This document shows, in pieces, positions 7,231 to 16,880 of a DNA stretch of 64,000 nucleotides. The number at the start of each line of letters is the position of its first letter. The stretch's first letter is position 1. This DNA comes from CAVTLG01 sp963735495 (GTDB lineage Bacteria; Chloroflexota; Ktedonobacteria; Ktedonobacterales; Ktedonobacteraceae), in the NCBI GenBank assembly GCA_963735495.1, contig CAVTLG010000014.1:806001-870000 (forward strand), in the 5' to 3' direction. The position numbers and the translations under genes are program-made. Below the pieces are notes generated by a model that did not search any database, had not been told where the DNA came from, and worked only from the letters and a program-made list of their open reading frames with translations.

Positions 7231-10152
7231 TCATGTACCATGTTCAGCATAAGGCACAAACAATGGTAAAGTAAAGATAAAGCAGCTCCCTTCGCCTTCA
7301 ATGCCACTGCTTTCCATACGAATGCTACCACCGTGCAGGCGCACGAATTCTGCGACCACGTACAGACCCAGGCCAACGCCCCTGGTCTGACTTCTCTGGA
7401 TATTAGGGGCGCGATAGAAGCGTTCAAAAAGGTATGCCTGTGCGTCTTTGGGGACACCAATGCCTTTATCGGTAACGCGGACCTCGATGACTTTCTTGCC
7501 TGCGCTATTTGTGCATTGTGTGAGCGAGATCGTGATTGGGCCACCCAGCGGGCTATATTTGAGCGCATTTTGCAGGAGGTTGCCAAAGATCTGTAAGATG
7601 CGCGCTTTATCGCCTTCAAGTAAGTAGGGATGAGCCTGTGGCGTAATCTGGTAGCTGATCTGGTGTATCGTCGAGGTGGCTCCATGGTACGCGACGACTT
7701 CTTTGACCATCGCTTCCAGGTTTATTTCTTCCTGAATCAGCGAGACCTGTCCTCTATTGAGCCTGGTAACTTCCAGGAAGGTATTAACAATATTGGTCAA
7801 TTGCCGAGTTTGCTCTTCAATGAAGCTGATGCTTTCCTGGAGACGCTCTTTGAGTTCGGGTGCAACATCGCCAGCTTTGCGTAGCAGGCGAGCCATCATC
7901 TGACTATGTGCCAGAATAACGGTCAGGGGGGTGCGGAATTCGTGGGCGGTGATCGCCAGGACCTCGTCTTTGAGTTCGTTCGATTCTCGCATGGTTGCTT
8001 CATTGGTGCGTGCAATTTCGGCTTCCTGCTGCCAGCGTGCTTGTTCGATGGCGAGTCCGGCGAATTGGGCGATGCCTTCAACGACGGCCATATCCCAGGG
8101 ACTAAATTCGAGCGCCGTGAGGGGTTGTGTGCCGACTGACAACTGCTCCTGATCGCTCTTTTTGCGGTAGGAAGAAGAGCGATCAATCATCATGACGCCT
8201 AATAAACGCTTGTTATGCATAATAGGAGCGCTGAGGATCATGGTACGATAATACATATCTCTTGGCTCTAACTGGATTTCCGAACTTATCAATGTGACAT
8301 GACCATGCATCAACTGGTCGTGAATGCCGTTATAGCGCTTATCTTCGGGGATAAGCCAGCGCCTTTGTTCTGCTTGCCAGGCTGCCTCCTCTTCGAGAGG
8401 TATGCCGATGGATAGCAGCGGAGTGAACGTTTGCGTGCCCTGAGCATATAATTGTACTGCTCCGCGCTCGCTATTAAGCGCTGTCAGGGTCATAGCCAGC
8501 ATGCGCTCCAGAATCTCTTTGACGTCGGTGATGCCCGATACAGCTTGCGCCGCGTGCAGCATCGTATCAAGTGCGAGCCGGATGCGCCGTTCGACGCGCA
8601 CGGATTCAGTGATGTCGCGAAAAGCACTGACGATACCAATTTGCCACGCTTCGTCATTGAGCAAGGGTACGATGTTGACCTCGATAGCATGCTCCTCGCC
8701 ATCGTTTTGCCGGGTCATGAAGCGCTCGCCGCGTGTATACTCGCCATGCAGTGCGCGCATCAAGGGGAAATCTTCTTTGGGGATAGGTTGTCCATACATG
8801 GTATAGGCTGGATTGTTTTGTAGGTACGTTTCTAGCTGTTTTTTAGCGTTGCGCGTCAAATCTATAAAGTGTGGTGCGATATCGTTGCTGATGATGACTT
8901 TTCCTTGCATGTCGAGCACGATAATACCCTCGGTCATGGCATTGAAAACGGCATCCAGCGTATTGGCGCGTTCATTTGCCAGGGCGACGGCCTGGTGTGC
9001 CCTTTGCAGAATTTGTTCTTTCTCAATTGCCAGTGCGCACTGCGCGGCGATATCCTGTGCAAAGGCATACTGTCCCTGTTTCGGCCAGGACTGTTTCTTC
9101 GTGTAGCTCACAAAGATAAAACCCACGTTGCGGTTGAGGTGCGCGGTCGCTTTTCTGCCTGTGTTGCGCTCCTGTTTATGCTTGCCGCCGATCATCAGAG
9201 GAATGATCAGCACATTTTCCATGCTCAGTTGCCGAAACCATTGTTGCTCGTCATTGGCGAATTGTTCTTGCATTACAAAGAGTGGTGTGCCTCTTTTCGC
9301 TATGGTCTGACATTGTTGGAGCGTCGTTATGGCCACCGAAGGGTTGGCTGTATCAGTTGGTGTGGCAGGGATGGTATTTGTGAGCGTGAGCTGATCCTTA
9401 TTGAGCAGTGCGACGGCTCCTCTGTGCGTATCCAGCCCCTGGACGAGATGGTGTATGGCGCTGTCCAGTATCTGTGGGAGATCCTCGCCAGAGTTAACTG
9501 CCAGGGCTACCTGATAGGTAGATTGGGCACGCTCAATAAGGCGTTCTGCGCGTCTCCGTTCTCGCTGCGCTTGCTGATAGGCGTGGGCGTTATCGATAGC
9601 CACAGCGGCCTGTTGTCCGATGGCGCGTGCCAATTGCTGTTGTTCCTCTGTGAAGAGAGAGAACTTGCCCGGGTTGTCGAGAGACATCATCCCGACCGGT
9701 CTATCCTCACGTACCAGCGCGATGAGTAAGACCGAGCGCACAAAGAACTTTTCTGCGATGGCACCCATACTTTGGGTGGCGCTCAGGTCCTCCAGGGCTA
9801 GTAGGCCATTGCTTTGCAGCAGGTGATGAAAAATAGGGTCATTGAAAGGCAAGACGCTTTGATGCCACATGCGGTCGGCTATCTGGATCATTTTGTCTTT
9901 GGCGTGTAGGGTGGAGAAATGATAGGCCGAGGGGATCAGGCGCGAGTGCGTGTCATCGAGCAACCAGACTGCGCAGCGTTCGACATCGCACACCTCGGTC
10001 GTACGGCGTACTAATACTTGTAAAATACGGGTAGGGTTGAGCGAGGAGGCCAATAGCTCTGACAGCTCTCGTAAGAGTTCGCTTTCGCGCAAAGCTTTGA
10101 GGAGCCGTGCGTTTTCATGGCTGTCCGAGGATGAAGGATACTCACTTTGCAT
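7231..10152 (-). CDS. Hybrid-free sensor histidine kinase, GAF-GAF-PAS-GAF-HisKA-HATPase
   Basis: A soluble kinase of about 973 residues with no membrane segment. Order: GAF (~35-185), GAF (~215-375), PAS (~395-500, ending in VSAFRDITESVRVERRI), GAF (~540-690), HisKA with phospho-acceptor His near residue 737 in ITAHEFRTPL, then HATPase with N-box NLLQNALKYSP, G1 VTDKGIGVP and G2 GVGLGLYVV. It probably senses a cytoplasmic ligand or redox state. No response regulator is adjacent. The second ATG (10152) is preferred because AAGGGG lies 8 bases upstream, against only 2 bases for the ATG at 10158. Downstream and coupled is the HD hydrolase. Confidence 0.95.
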   Translation of the reverse strand: MQSEYPSSSDSHENARLLKALRESELLRELSELLASSLNPTRILQVLVRRTTEVCDVERCAVWLLDDTHSRLIPSAYHFSTLHAKDKMIQIADRMWHQSVLPFNDPIFHHLLQSNGLLALEDLSATQSMGAIAEKFFVRSVLLIALVREDRPVGMMSLDNPGKFSLFTEEQQQLARAIGQQAAVAIDNAHAYQQAQRERRRAERLIERAQSTYQVALAVNSGEDLPQILDSAIHHLVQGLDTHRGAVALLNKDQLTLTNTIPATPTDTANPSVAITTLQQCQTIAKRGTPLFVMQEQFANDEQQWFRQLSMENVLIIPLMIGGKHKQERNTGRKATAHLNRNVGFIFVSYTKKQSWPKQGQYAFAQDIAAQCALAIEKEQILQRAHQAVALANERANTLDAVFNAMTEGIIVLDMQGKVIISNDIAPHFIDLTRNAKKQLETYLQNNPAYTMYGQPIPKEDFPLMRALHGEYTRGERFMTRQNDGEEHAIEVNIVPLLNDEAWQIGIVSAFRDITESVRVERRIRLALDTMLHAAQAVSGITDVKEILERMLAMTLTALNSERGAVQLYAQGTQTFTPLLSIGIPLEEEAAWQAEQRRWLIPEDKRYNGIHDQLMHGHVTLISSEIQLEPRDMYYRTMILSAPIMHNKRLLGVMMIDRSSSYRKKSDQEQLSVGTQPLTALEFSPWDMAVVEGIAQFAGLAIEQARWQQEAEIARTNEATMRESNELKDEVLAITAHEFRTPLTVILAHSQMMARLLRKAGDVAPELKERLQESISFIEEQTRQLTNIVNTFLEVTRLNRGQVSLIQEEINLEAMVKEVVAYHGATSTIHQISYQITPQAHPYLLEGDKARILQIFGNLLQNALKYSPLGGPITISLTQCTNSAGKKVIEVRVTDKGIGVPKDAQAYLFERFYRAPNIQRSQTRGVGLGLYVVAEFVRLHGGSIRMESSGIEGEGSCFIFTLPLFVPYAEHGT

Positions 10153-10158
10153 GTACAT

Positions 10159-10472
10159 GACCCCTTATGGGAAATTGGTTCAAGCGCGATTATTGGTAAC
10201 GTCGCTTTACGCAGCCCTGCTGACCGCTCTGCTGCGATTTTTCTCTGGTTGGGTCAAAGTGTAACAGATGAGTCGAGGTTGCGTCAAGAAATGCCTGCTG
10301 CCAGATGAAATTGATGATCTTGACCCGATCCAGGTGGGGTGAGAGGAAAAATATGCTGGAGCTTTGCAGAAAAAAAACCGCGCTTTTGTGTACGCGAGTA
10401 TGCCGTCGTGGGAAGGAATAGCGTATAGTATAATGAGGAAAGGCTATTTGCTGCCGCGAGAAAAAGAAGCTT
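10159..10472. promoter_or_regulatory. Divergent intergenic region, kinase / J-protein
   Basis: About 310 bases separate the divergent kinase and J-protein genes, so both promoters should lie here. A run of eight A (10372-10379) and AT-rich patches such as GTATAGTATAATGAGG near 10422-10438 are plausible -10 regions for the rightward gene. No confident -35 partner was found, and no repeats were seen. Confidence 0.35.
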
Positions 10473-10757
10473 ATGAGTTCACGACCACCGCGATCATTTA
10501 CCTCTCTCCTCTGGGATATGCTGCGTGTAGGGGTACGCACATTCTGGCAGAGTAATGCTAATCCTGCGCGTACGCGCTTGCTGCGTCAGCAGGCGCTGGC
10601 TGTGTTAGGGTTGCCAGCGAACGCGACTCCGCAACAGATTAAGCGTCGCTATCGTTCGTTAGCCAAGCGCCACCATCCTGATCTTGGGGGCGATCAGCGG
10701 CAGATGCAGCGCATCGTTGCCGCTTATGAATTCTTGATGAAAGAGCAGAAAAAGTAG
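10473..10757 (+). CDS. Small J-domain (DnaJ-like) protein
   Basis: A 94-residue protein made up of a basic N-terminus (~35 residues) and one J domain. The segment ALAVLGLPANATPQQIKRRY leads into RSLAKRHHPDLGGD, which carries the invariant HPD that stimulates DnaK ATPase, followed by helix IV (IVAAYEFLMK). The Gly/Phe, zinc and C-terminal substrate domains of DnaJ are absent, so it is a type III J-protein that likely recruits DnaK to a particular site. The N-terminal stretch FTSLLWDMLRVGVRTFW is amphipathic and might bind a membrane. It ends 15 bases from the convergent zinc-ribbon gene. Confidence 0.85.
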   Translation: MSSRPPRSFTSLLWDMLRVGVRTFWQSNANPARTRLLRQQALAVLGLPANATPQQIKRRYRSLAKRHHPDLGGDQRQMQRIVAAYEFLMKEQKK

Positions 10758-10772
10758 CGGTCCGTACTTATC

Positions 10773-11456
10773 TTATCCGAGGTGCGCGCCACAATTGTTG
10801 CAGAAGCGTTTCCCCGGACGGATATTCGCGCCACATTGATCGCAGAAACGTCTATCTGCGGCTGCCGCAGGTGTTGCTGGCACTGCATTGGCTGCAGGCT
10901 GTACCGGTGGCACCGATCTCGCTACTGGAGGTTGCGCAGGTGGCACTGGCTGTGCGGCTGCAGGCTGATTGCCTGTCCCTTGAGCAGATTGTATGCCGCC
11001 TTGCAGCGTTTTGGCGGCCTTTACCGCGAATCCTCCGATGGTACTGGCGATTTTGAGTCCCTTGGCGATATCGTCCATATCCTGTTTCATGCGCCGTGCA
11101 GGTGGAAGAACCGTCGAATCGGATACCTTGTTAAAGTGATTCGGTCCGATCTGTAGTCCATCTCCATTGACCGCCAGGCTTCCCTGGTCCTGGCCTCCAT
11201 CGTCAAAGGTAAAGGCTATAGAGGTGCCCTGATATGTATAGGTCCCTTCGCGGCGCATATCTGGTGCGGCTGCCGTAACCTGTTGCCCTTTGATAAATGA
11301 TTGAGCCGCATTCGTCACGCGGCTCTGCTTTTGTATCGTCAGAATGAAGCGGCCATTCGGCTGGAGTGTAATGCGGTCGATACGGGATGTAAAGTAATCG
11401 AGTCCGACGCCCGAGCTATGCACGCATTCATACTGGCCTGTAATCGGTTTTCCCAT
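10773..11456 (-). CDS. Zinc-ribbon protein with Pro/Ala linker
   Basis: About 227 residues. The N-terminal ~110 residues look like a small beta-rich domain (GQYECVHSSGVGLDYFTSRI, TLQPNGRFILTI, GTYTYQGTSIAFTF). A helical stretch with a Gly/Ala-rich segment follows, then a low-complexity Pro/Ala/Val linker. The C-terminal zinc ribbon is RFCDQCGANI with KRFCNNCGAHL (two CxxC). GAGGG lies upstream of the tandem ATGs at 11459 and 11456. Proteins of this layout are common in Ktedonobacteria and of unknown role. The ribbon may mediate protein contacts. Confidence 0.75.
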   Translation of the reverse strand: MGKPITGQYECVHSSGVGLDYFTSRIDRITLQPNGRFILTIQKQSRVTNAAQSFIKGQQVTAAAPDMRREGTYTYQGTSIAFTFDDGGQDQGSLAVNGDGLQIGPNHFNKVSDSTVLPPARRMKQDMDDIAKGLKIASTIGGFAVKAAKTLQGGIQSAQGTGNQPAAAQPVPPAQPPVARSVPPVQPAANAVPATPAAAADRRFCDQCGANIRPGKRFCNNCGAHLG

Positions 11457-11539
11457 CATGGCTGGGTCCCTCTTGCTGCTATCTTTGTAGGTGAGGACTT
11501 GCTGTCTATACTATAACAGTATCTTAAATTGATGACAAA

Positions 11540-11680
11540 TATGCCTATCGGTCATCCGTTTAGACGGCCAGCCGCCTGGGGTGAACTGCTGCACCCACTA
11601 CTCCTCGCCCTACTTGCAAAGGGTCGGAGCTACTTTTGCGTAAAATGTTATACGACCCGTTGATATCCGCATGGATGATG
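11540..11680 (-). ncRNA. Predicted omega RNA / right-end region of the TnpB element
   Basis: In this family the guide RNA overlaps the 3' end of tnpB and continues into the flank. The last codons form a hairpin with loop CTGG at 11562-11577 (arms AGGCGG and CCGTCT, one G-U), so the stop codon lies at the base of the stem. The upstream GGGCGAGGAGTAGTGGGTGC stretch can also fold. The element's right boundary, and hence the guide start, should lie just below 11562. The exact ends are inferred. Confidence 0.4.
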
Positions 11681-12850
11681 TGTCCATCGCTTGCCCGATA
11701 CCAACTGCGGGCAATGCGCTTGCCTGAGAAGATGGGCTGATCTTTCCGATTGGCTGCATATGTCGGGATCGGGTCCAGGTCCAGAAAGCTTGCTTTACTG
11801 GTATAACTCTCTTCCTGGATGATGACCTTGATCCCAACCAATTTGGCTTTATAGGTCAACTGGTCAATGAAACGAGCATGCGGGATCTGCACAAACTGCT
11901 GATTGTTTTTGTGCCCCATGTTCACTTCCTGTTTCCAGAGCGGATTCTTGCCGATCACCAGCGTTCCGATCCCTTCGCTTACCAACAGATCAATGGTGCG
12001 ACGGCTGGCCGTGTGTAGATAGGCATCTACACGGCGATTGCGCTTCGTCGTTCTCTGATCCAGTTGGCGCGAGGTAAAGCGCTTCTCATGAGAGAGGCGT
12101 TGCTGATGCTGGGCGCGCCGCTTGTTGTAATACTGGTTGAGACTTTTGAGCGGTTTTCCACTCACCAATCGAGGGACAAAGCCCGGCTTGTTGCTGGTGA
12201 CTGCCGCTAACACATTCACTCCCAGATCTACCGCCGCCACAAGGTTGGGGTCAACCTCTGCTTGCTGTTCCTTTTGCTCATAGACGACCTCAACCATATA
12301 GCCATCCGACCGGGGGACGATTCTTACCTGCGCAACGGCCTCCCACGCAATCTTGGTGGTAATCTCTATCGGCAATCCCGATGGAACAAGCTTGCCCGTC
12401 CTCTTGAAGATTCTTTTGCCCAACGCTTGCTTGTCATAGATGAGCAGGAAGCGGCCTTTTTCTTTGTCTTTGTAGCCGGGTATGTGTGGCGGTCCAGTGA
12501 ACGGAGACGGGTTTTCTTTGTATGCCTTTATCCCTTCAAAAAAGCCGATCCAATTCTTGTGAAGCTGAATCAAGATGGAGTTGCTCACCTTCCGAGGCAA
12601 CGCGCAATACGCTGCATGCGTCTTCAAGCGATGAATGATTTCCGCATATGGCAGATACTTCCCCTCGTGAATATACGCCTGCCTGATCTGATAATTGGCC
12701 TGATTGTACAGGTTCTTGGACGCAAAAGCCGCCGGATCAATCACGGCAAAACGCGGATCACCCTTGCGAACGAGGTGCTTTTCCACCAGACGCATCATAG
12801 CTCCTCATCTTCCTTCGTCTATCATTGCTCCACCAGTTTCTCGTTTTTGC
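11555..12850 (-). mobile_element. Solitary IS200/IS605-type (IS1341-like) element
   Basis: A tnpB-only element with a right-end hairpin overlapping the tnpB stop. The left end was not resolved; it is expected within about 150 bases upstream of the tnpB start. IS605-type elements make no target duplication, so ends can only be fixed by comparing with an empty site. Confidence 0.5.
11560..12795 (-). CDS. tnpB: TnpB RNA-guided nuclease (IS200/IS605 family), zinc-finger-less type
   Basis: About 411 residues. The N-terminal helical/wedge region is followed by a split RuvC nuclease: Asp near residue 191 (AAVDLGVNVLA), Glu329/Glu330 (IIQEESYTSKASF) and Asp near 378 (HADINGSYNIL). All three acidic sites are kept. 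The usual CxxC...CxxC zinc ribbon between the last two is absent; it is replaced by FLDLDPIPTYAANRKDQPIF, as in a known TnpB subgroup. AGGAG precedes the tandem ATGs. There is no tnpA beside it, so it must move in trans or be a domesticated copy. TnpB uses a right-end RNA to cut DNA next to a short TAM motif. Confidence 0.93.
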   Translation of the reverse strand: MRLVEKHLVRKGDPRFAVIDPAAFASKNLYNQANYQIRQAYIHEGKYLPYAEIIHRLKTHAAYCALPRKVSNSILIQLHKNWIGFFEGIKAYKENPSPFTGPPHIPGYKDKEKGRFLLIYDKQALGKRIFKRTGKLVPSGLPIEITTKIAWEAVAQVRIVPRSDGYMVEVVYEQKEQQAEVDPNLVAAVDLGVNVLAAVTSNKPGFVPRLVSGKPLKSLNQYYNKRRAQHQQRLSHEKRFTSRQLDQRTTKRNRRVDAYLHTASRRTIDLLVSEGIGTLVIGKNPLWKQEVNMGHKNNQQFVQIPHARFIDQLTYKAKLVGIKVIIQEESYTSKASFLDLDPIPTYAANRKDQPIFSGKRIARSWYRASDGHIIHADINGSYNILRKSSSDPLQVGRGVVGAAVHPRRLAV

Positions 12851-12980
12851 GTTTCGCACAATGTTGAAGGCGGTTCGATAACGAATCTCTTGTTGTTTGG
12901 CGTACTGACTCAATTTCCTACCAGAATGCTAGCAGAGACCTATCTCTTTGTCAACATTTGATATCATCTCTTATAAACGT

Positions 12981-14352
12981 TTACAACACCTCAGTGAGAG
13001 GAATATCTTCAGCAGAAGTTGAGGTATTGTTGCTTTCTGATACCAGGTCGGAGAGCAGTCGTGCCTGTTCTAATTCTTGCTCACCCTCCTCAGCCTTGCC
13101 TATTTTGAGCAGGTAGCGTCCAAAGCGTACGTGAGCACTGATGCGGGCAGCGATGCGGTGGGTATCCGCCAGTTCGTCGTTTGCGGCGCGAAAAGACTCT
13201 TCTGCATCTGGATCGCGGGGATCGATAGTCTCCAGAATGCGTCCACGCATCAAGTAGGCATCGGCGCGTCTGAGCTTATAGCTGCGTTTCCCGGCTTCCA
13301 GAGCTTGATCGACTGAGATCAGGGCCTGGGTACTGTTGCCCGCGTCAAGCTCAATCGCCGCCAGCGTACAGGCGGCTGCCGAAACGATGCTGGCTGTTTC
13401 CTGCTGGCGGCGTTTTTCTGTCGGCTGTGTCGCGATAGGTTCGGCAAAAATAGTGTGCCAGTGGGTGAGAATTTCTTCCAGCGAACTGCGGACTTTCTCT
13501 GCATTGCCCAATGTTTGCTCTATCTGTGCAATCTGGCAGGTCACGGCGGCGGCACGCAGTTGTTCCCCGATGGAGCGGTAGAGAAAACGTGCATTTTCAG
13601 CATGCTCTAAGGCTATGCGTAGCTGCGTATGTTTGCATATGACCTGTGTGTTGGCATTGCTCGGTAGCTTATTTGCCTGTGCATACGCAATCAAGGCAAT
13701 GCCCCAATGCGCCTCCGCGACGTAGCCCAGCAAGGTATCGCTACTGGTGAGTTGCAAGGTCAATTTATAGTGTTCCAGGGCTGCATCCAGTTGTTGCAGT
13801 TCGCGGTAGGTGCCAGCAAGATGCAGGTGGAGCAGCAGCAATTCCTGCTTTTGCTCGAACGGGCATGCCAGCAAGTCCTGGTCGTTCATTGACTGCATAC
13901 ACGAAGTCTTGTTGCGCTTTGAGAAATTTGCGCTGCTCGAAATAGCATTGGCCGCGTAGCGCCGCCAGGCGCCAGCGCTGCATAGAGGGGACTTGAGGGA
14001 AACGCAGATCCTTTAGAAGCGTAATCGCTTGCAATATATCTTTACTTGCGAGTAACTGTGCTGCCATACTACGCAAATCATCGTATGATTTATATTGGTG
14101 TGCTTCAACTTCTGTTTCACGATAGTGCTGTACGAGGCTTTCCAGGTCCTCTAGTGATAAGTTAAGGCGCTCAGCCAAAAAGCGCAGGCTTTCTTGTGAT
14201 GGTTCAATTCTATTGCGTTCGATTTGTGAAAGAAGGCTTGTGCTATAATGACCATCAGCAACATCTGCCAGCGAGAGGTGAAGATGTTCGCGGGCGGCGC
14301 GTATGCGGCCTCCCAGCGTATCCGGTGAAATATGTTTAGATGGACGTGGCAT
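12981..14352 (-). pseudogene. XRE-TPR transcriptional regulator, single-base frameshift
   Basis: The N-terminal part has an XRE helix-turn-helix (GGRIRAAREHLHLSLADVA, then YSTSLLSQIERNRIEPS, LRFLAERL) and begins TPR-like helices. At about 13881-13892 the frame breaks and the conserved sequence continues in the next frame (NDQDLLACPFEQKQELLLLH, then many TPR-like helices to the stop). Removing one base, for example an A from GAACGAC, joins AQQDFVYAVN to DQDLLAC. The whole protein would be about 456 residues, the usual size for these STAND-like XRE-TPR regulators. They are often thought to bind peptides or partner proteins. The start at 14352 has GGAAGGATGG upstream. Either a sequencing indel or a real pseudogene. 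Confidence 0.85.
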
Positions 14353-14703
14353 GCCGTGATGCCATCCTTCCTACTTGGGAATAATCACAAACAAAGAGAG
14401 AGTATATGACAATTAGAATAATTATAATCGATACGGGAAAAAAATACAATCCCTCTTGTGAAAATGGTGCAGATAGACCGAAAGTATAGGAAGCAAATAG
14501 ATTTCCTGTGAATATCGCTATTTAAATCAAGTCTATACATGCTCCGAGTCTCAAGAGAGATCATGATTGCTGATCCTGCCTCGTTATAGTATGTGTGCAC
14601 TTCAGCCATACAATGGGGCACATGACCATCACCGTTTTGGGATTATGTGCTGAGAATAGCACTCTGTCCTGGAGAAAAATAGAACTTTTGGTCGAATAGA
14701 GTC
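14353..14703. other. Divergent intergenic region, XRE-TPR / topoisomerase operon
   Basis: About 350 AT-rich bases between divergent starts. Apart from the topoisomerase promoter at its right edge, I see only AT-rich tracts (for example ATAATTATAATCG near 14414) that could be the leftward -10 region. No repeat or coding frame is supported. Confidence 0.4.
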
Positions 14704-14732
14704 TTGACTTTCAAGAATGAAGGCTGTATGCT
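14704..14732 (+). promoter_or_regulatory. Sigma-70-type promoter of the topoisomerase operon
   Basis: TTGACT, a 17-base spacer and TATGCT stand 43 bases before the start codon at 14775. Transcription should begin near 14740 and give a short leader containing AGAGAGGTATAAGGG as ribosome site. Confidence 0.6.
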
Positions 14733-14774
14733 GAAGAAACAACGAAAGCAATCTAAAGAGAGGTATAAGGGTAG

Positions 14775-16874
14775 ATGTCACGTTTCCCCAATGCACTCCC
14801 TCCTATGCGCGATGAGCCGGATGCGGTGCCAGAGCAGCTCTCATTTCTTGCTCCCAGGAGAGCAGGTGAGAAAGCGGAAGCAGAAAAAACAGTGAATACA
14901 TTGGAAGGAAAACCCGCGGCGAGAAGCAGAAAGAGTACGGCAGAGTATTCTGCTGCCGATATCCAGGTTCTTGAGGGTATTGCCGCCATTCGCCATCGTC
15001 CAGGCATGTATATTGGTTCTACGTCTACCTCTGGCCTGGTTCATCTCATCTGGGAGGCGCTTGATAATGCTGTGGATGAGGCGGTGGCCGGCTATGGGAA
15101 GCAGATCTGGGTCACGATTGAGCGCGATGGTTGGGTGACGGTACGAGATGAGGGGCGTGGTATGCCTTTCGATCCTATGTTGTATCAAGGTGAGTATCTG
15201 CCTGCTGCCACCGTTATCCTGACGGTTCCTCATTCCGGCGGCAAGTTTGCTGAGGGTGCCTATAAGACCGCTGGTGGTTTGCATGGTGTGGGTTCAACGG
15301 TGATCAACGCGCTTTCAGAAAAATTGGAGCTGACGATCTGGAAGGATGGGCAGCAGTTCACACAGACCTTCAGTCGTGGTACTGCTATGCCGCAACAGAT
15401 TACGCCTTGTGATCGCAAATTGCATGGGACACAATTGCGCTGGTTGTACGATAGCTCTGTCTTTGATCCAGATGTCTATTACCCGTTAGAGGCGCTAGAG
15501 AGCCGCCTGAAAGCATCCACGTATCTCAACCGTGGTGTGACGTTCCATCTGAATGCCTGGGATGACGCGACTAATGAAGAGGTGAGCCGGGTCTTTTATT
15601 CGCGCGATGGTCTGCCTGATTATGTGCGCGACCTTGCGCTCAGTACGAATACGCCGCTGTTTAAGCAGGTCCTGAGCATCTCCAAAGAGAAAGATGATGT
15701 GCGCGTGGAGGTGGCGTTGCAGCCAACGACGGGTTATAAGATTTCTCTGTACAGCTATGCTAATGCGGTGCGCACACGCGATGGTGGTGTGCATGAAACA
15801 GGCTTCAAGGCGGCGCTCACCAAGGTGATCAACGACTATGCGCTCAAGTGGAATATTATCAAAAATCGCGAAAAAGAAGGCTTCCGACCGGAAGTTATTC
15901 AGCAAGGCTTGAATGCCGTTATCTCTGTGAAGCTGGTCAATCCACAATTCCAGGGACAGACGAAGGATCGCTTGAACAATGCTTCGGTCGAAGGCATCGT
16001 GCGTTCGGTGGTGGATGAGGGCTTGAAAGATTGGCTGGATAACAATGTCACGGTGGGCAAAGACTGGCTCAAGAAGATCCAGGTAATGCAAAAAGCGCGC
16101 AATGATGCTCAACTGGTAGAGGAACTGGGGCGGGCGGGCACGAAGAAAAATGGTGAATTAATTGATACCACGCTCTCCAAGAAATTTTTGCGCTGCAATA
16201 CCAGTGATGCCTCGCGTTCAGAGCTCTTTATCGTCGAAGGCGACTCAGCTGGTGGCAGTGCTGGTCAGGGACGTTTCTCAGATTTCCAGGCGGTCTTAAA
16301 GCTGAAGGGCAAGCCGCTCAATGTTGCCAAGGCTGATTTGAAGAGTATTGTTGAGAATGAAGAAATTCGGACGATTATCAATGTACTTGGCACCAGTACG
16401 CGGGATACCTTTGATATCAGCCGCCTCAAGTTTAACCGCGTCATTATCGCCACCGATGCCGATGTGGATGGTTTGCATATCCAGTGTTTATTGCTCACCC
16501 TTTTCCACCAGGAGTTCAGCGACCTGATTGAGCGGGGTTATGTCTATATTGCCTGTCCCCCACTCTACTCGGTCAAGTATAAGGGGAAAGTCACCTGGTT
16601 GCTGGATGACGAGGCGCGTCTGCAATTCCTTGAATCGCATCCTGATGCGCAAGGTCTGGAGTTCAAGCGTTTCAAAGGTCTGGGCGAGATGAATCCCAAA
16701 GAACTGCGTGATACGACCTTTGATCCAGCGCGCCGTGTGCTCAAGCGTGTCACGTTGGAAGATGGCGTTCTGGCGGCAAAGCTTGTGCTGGAACTGATGG
16801 AGGACAAGAATGCGGAGCGGCGGCGTTTATTCCTGGCGGAGCACGCGCGTAAGATTAAAGAACTGGATGTATAG
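14775..16874 (+). CDS. Type IIA topoisomerase subunit B (GyrB/ParE)
   Basis: 699 residues; this is the ATPase and TOPRIM subunit. After a ~65-residue charged N-terminal extension come RHRPGMYIGST, the GHKL ATP site (EALDNAVDEAVAG, VRDEGRGMP, AGGLHGVGSTVINALS), the transducer, then the TOPRIM signature (LFIVEGDSAGGSAGQGR) and the Mg-binding IIATDADVDGLHI. It ends with the short C-terminal QFKGLGEMN-type motif (FKGLGEMNPKELRDTTFDP). There is no large insertion as in proteobacterial GyrB. With the downstream A subunit, 6 bases away, it forms the heterotetramer that manages supercoiling or decatenation. Gyrase versus topoisomerase IV cannot be decided from this subunit. Confidence 0.95.
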   Translation: MSRFPNALPPMRDEPDAVPEQLSFLAPRRAGEKAEAEKTVNTLEGKPAARSRKSTAEYSAADIQVLEGIAAIRHRPGMYIGSTSTSGLVHLIWEALDNAVDEAVAGYGKQIWVTIERDGWVTVRDEGRGMPFDPMLYQGEYLPAATVILTVPHSGGKFAEGAYKTAGGLHGVGSTVINALSEKLELTIWKDGQQFTQTFSRGTAMPQQITPCDRKLHGTQLRWLYDSSVFDPDVYYPLEALESRLKASTYLNRGVTFHLNAWDDATNEEVSRVFYSRDGLPDYVRDLALSTNTPLFKQVLSISKEKDDVRVEVALQPTTGYKISLYSYANAVRTRDGGVHETGFKAALTKVINDYALKWNIIKNREKEGFRPEVIQQGLNAVISVKLVNPQFQGQTKDRLNNASVEGIVRSVVDEGLKDWLDNNVTVGKDWLKKIQVMQKARNDAQLVEELGRAGTKKNGELIDTTLSKKFLRCNTSDASRSELFIVEGDSAGGSAGQGRFSDFQAVLKLKGKPLNVAKADLKSIVENEEIRTIINVLGTSTRDTFDISRLKFNRVIIATDADVDGLHIQCLLLTLFHQEFSDLIERGYVYIACPPLYSVKYKGKVTWLLDDEARLQFLESHPDAQGLEFKRFKGLGEMNPKELRDTTFDPARRVLKRVTLEDGVLAAKLVLELMEDKNAERRRLFLAEHARKIKELDV

Positions 16875-16880
16875 AATATA

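Noticed and set aside
8869..9729. 286-codon open frame on the plus strand within the histidine kinase
   Set aside because: Antisense to well-conserved GAF/PAS coding sequence, no ribosome site, composition typical of a shadow frame.
15495..16112. 205-codon minus-strand frame within the topoisomerase B gene
   Set aside because: Shadow frame; the plus strand carries all GyrB/ParE motifs.
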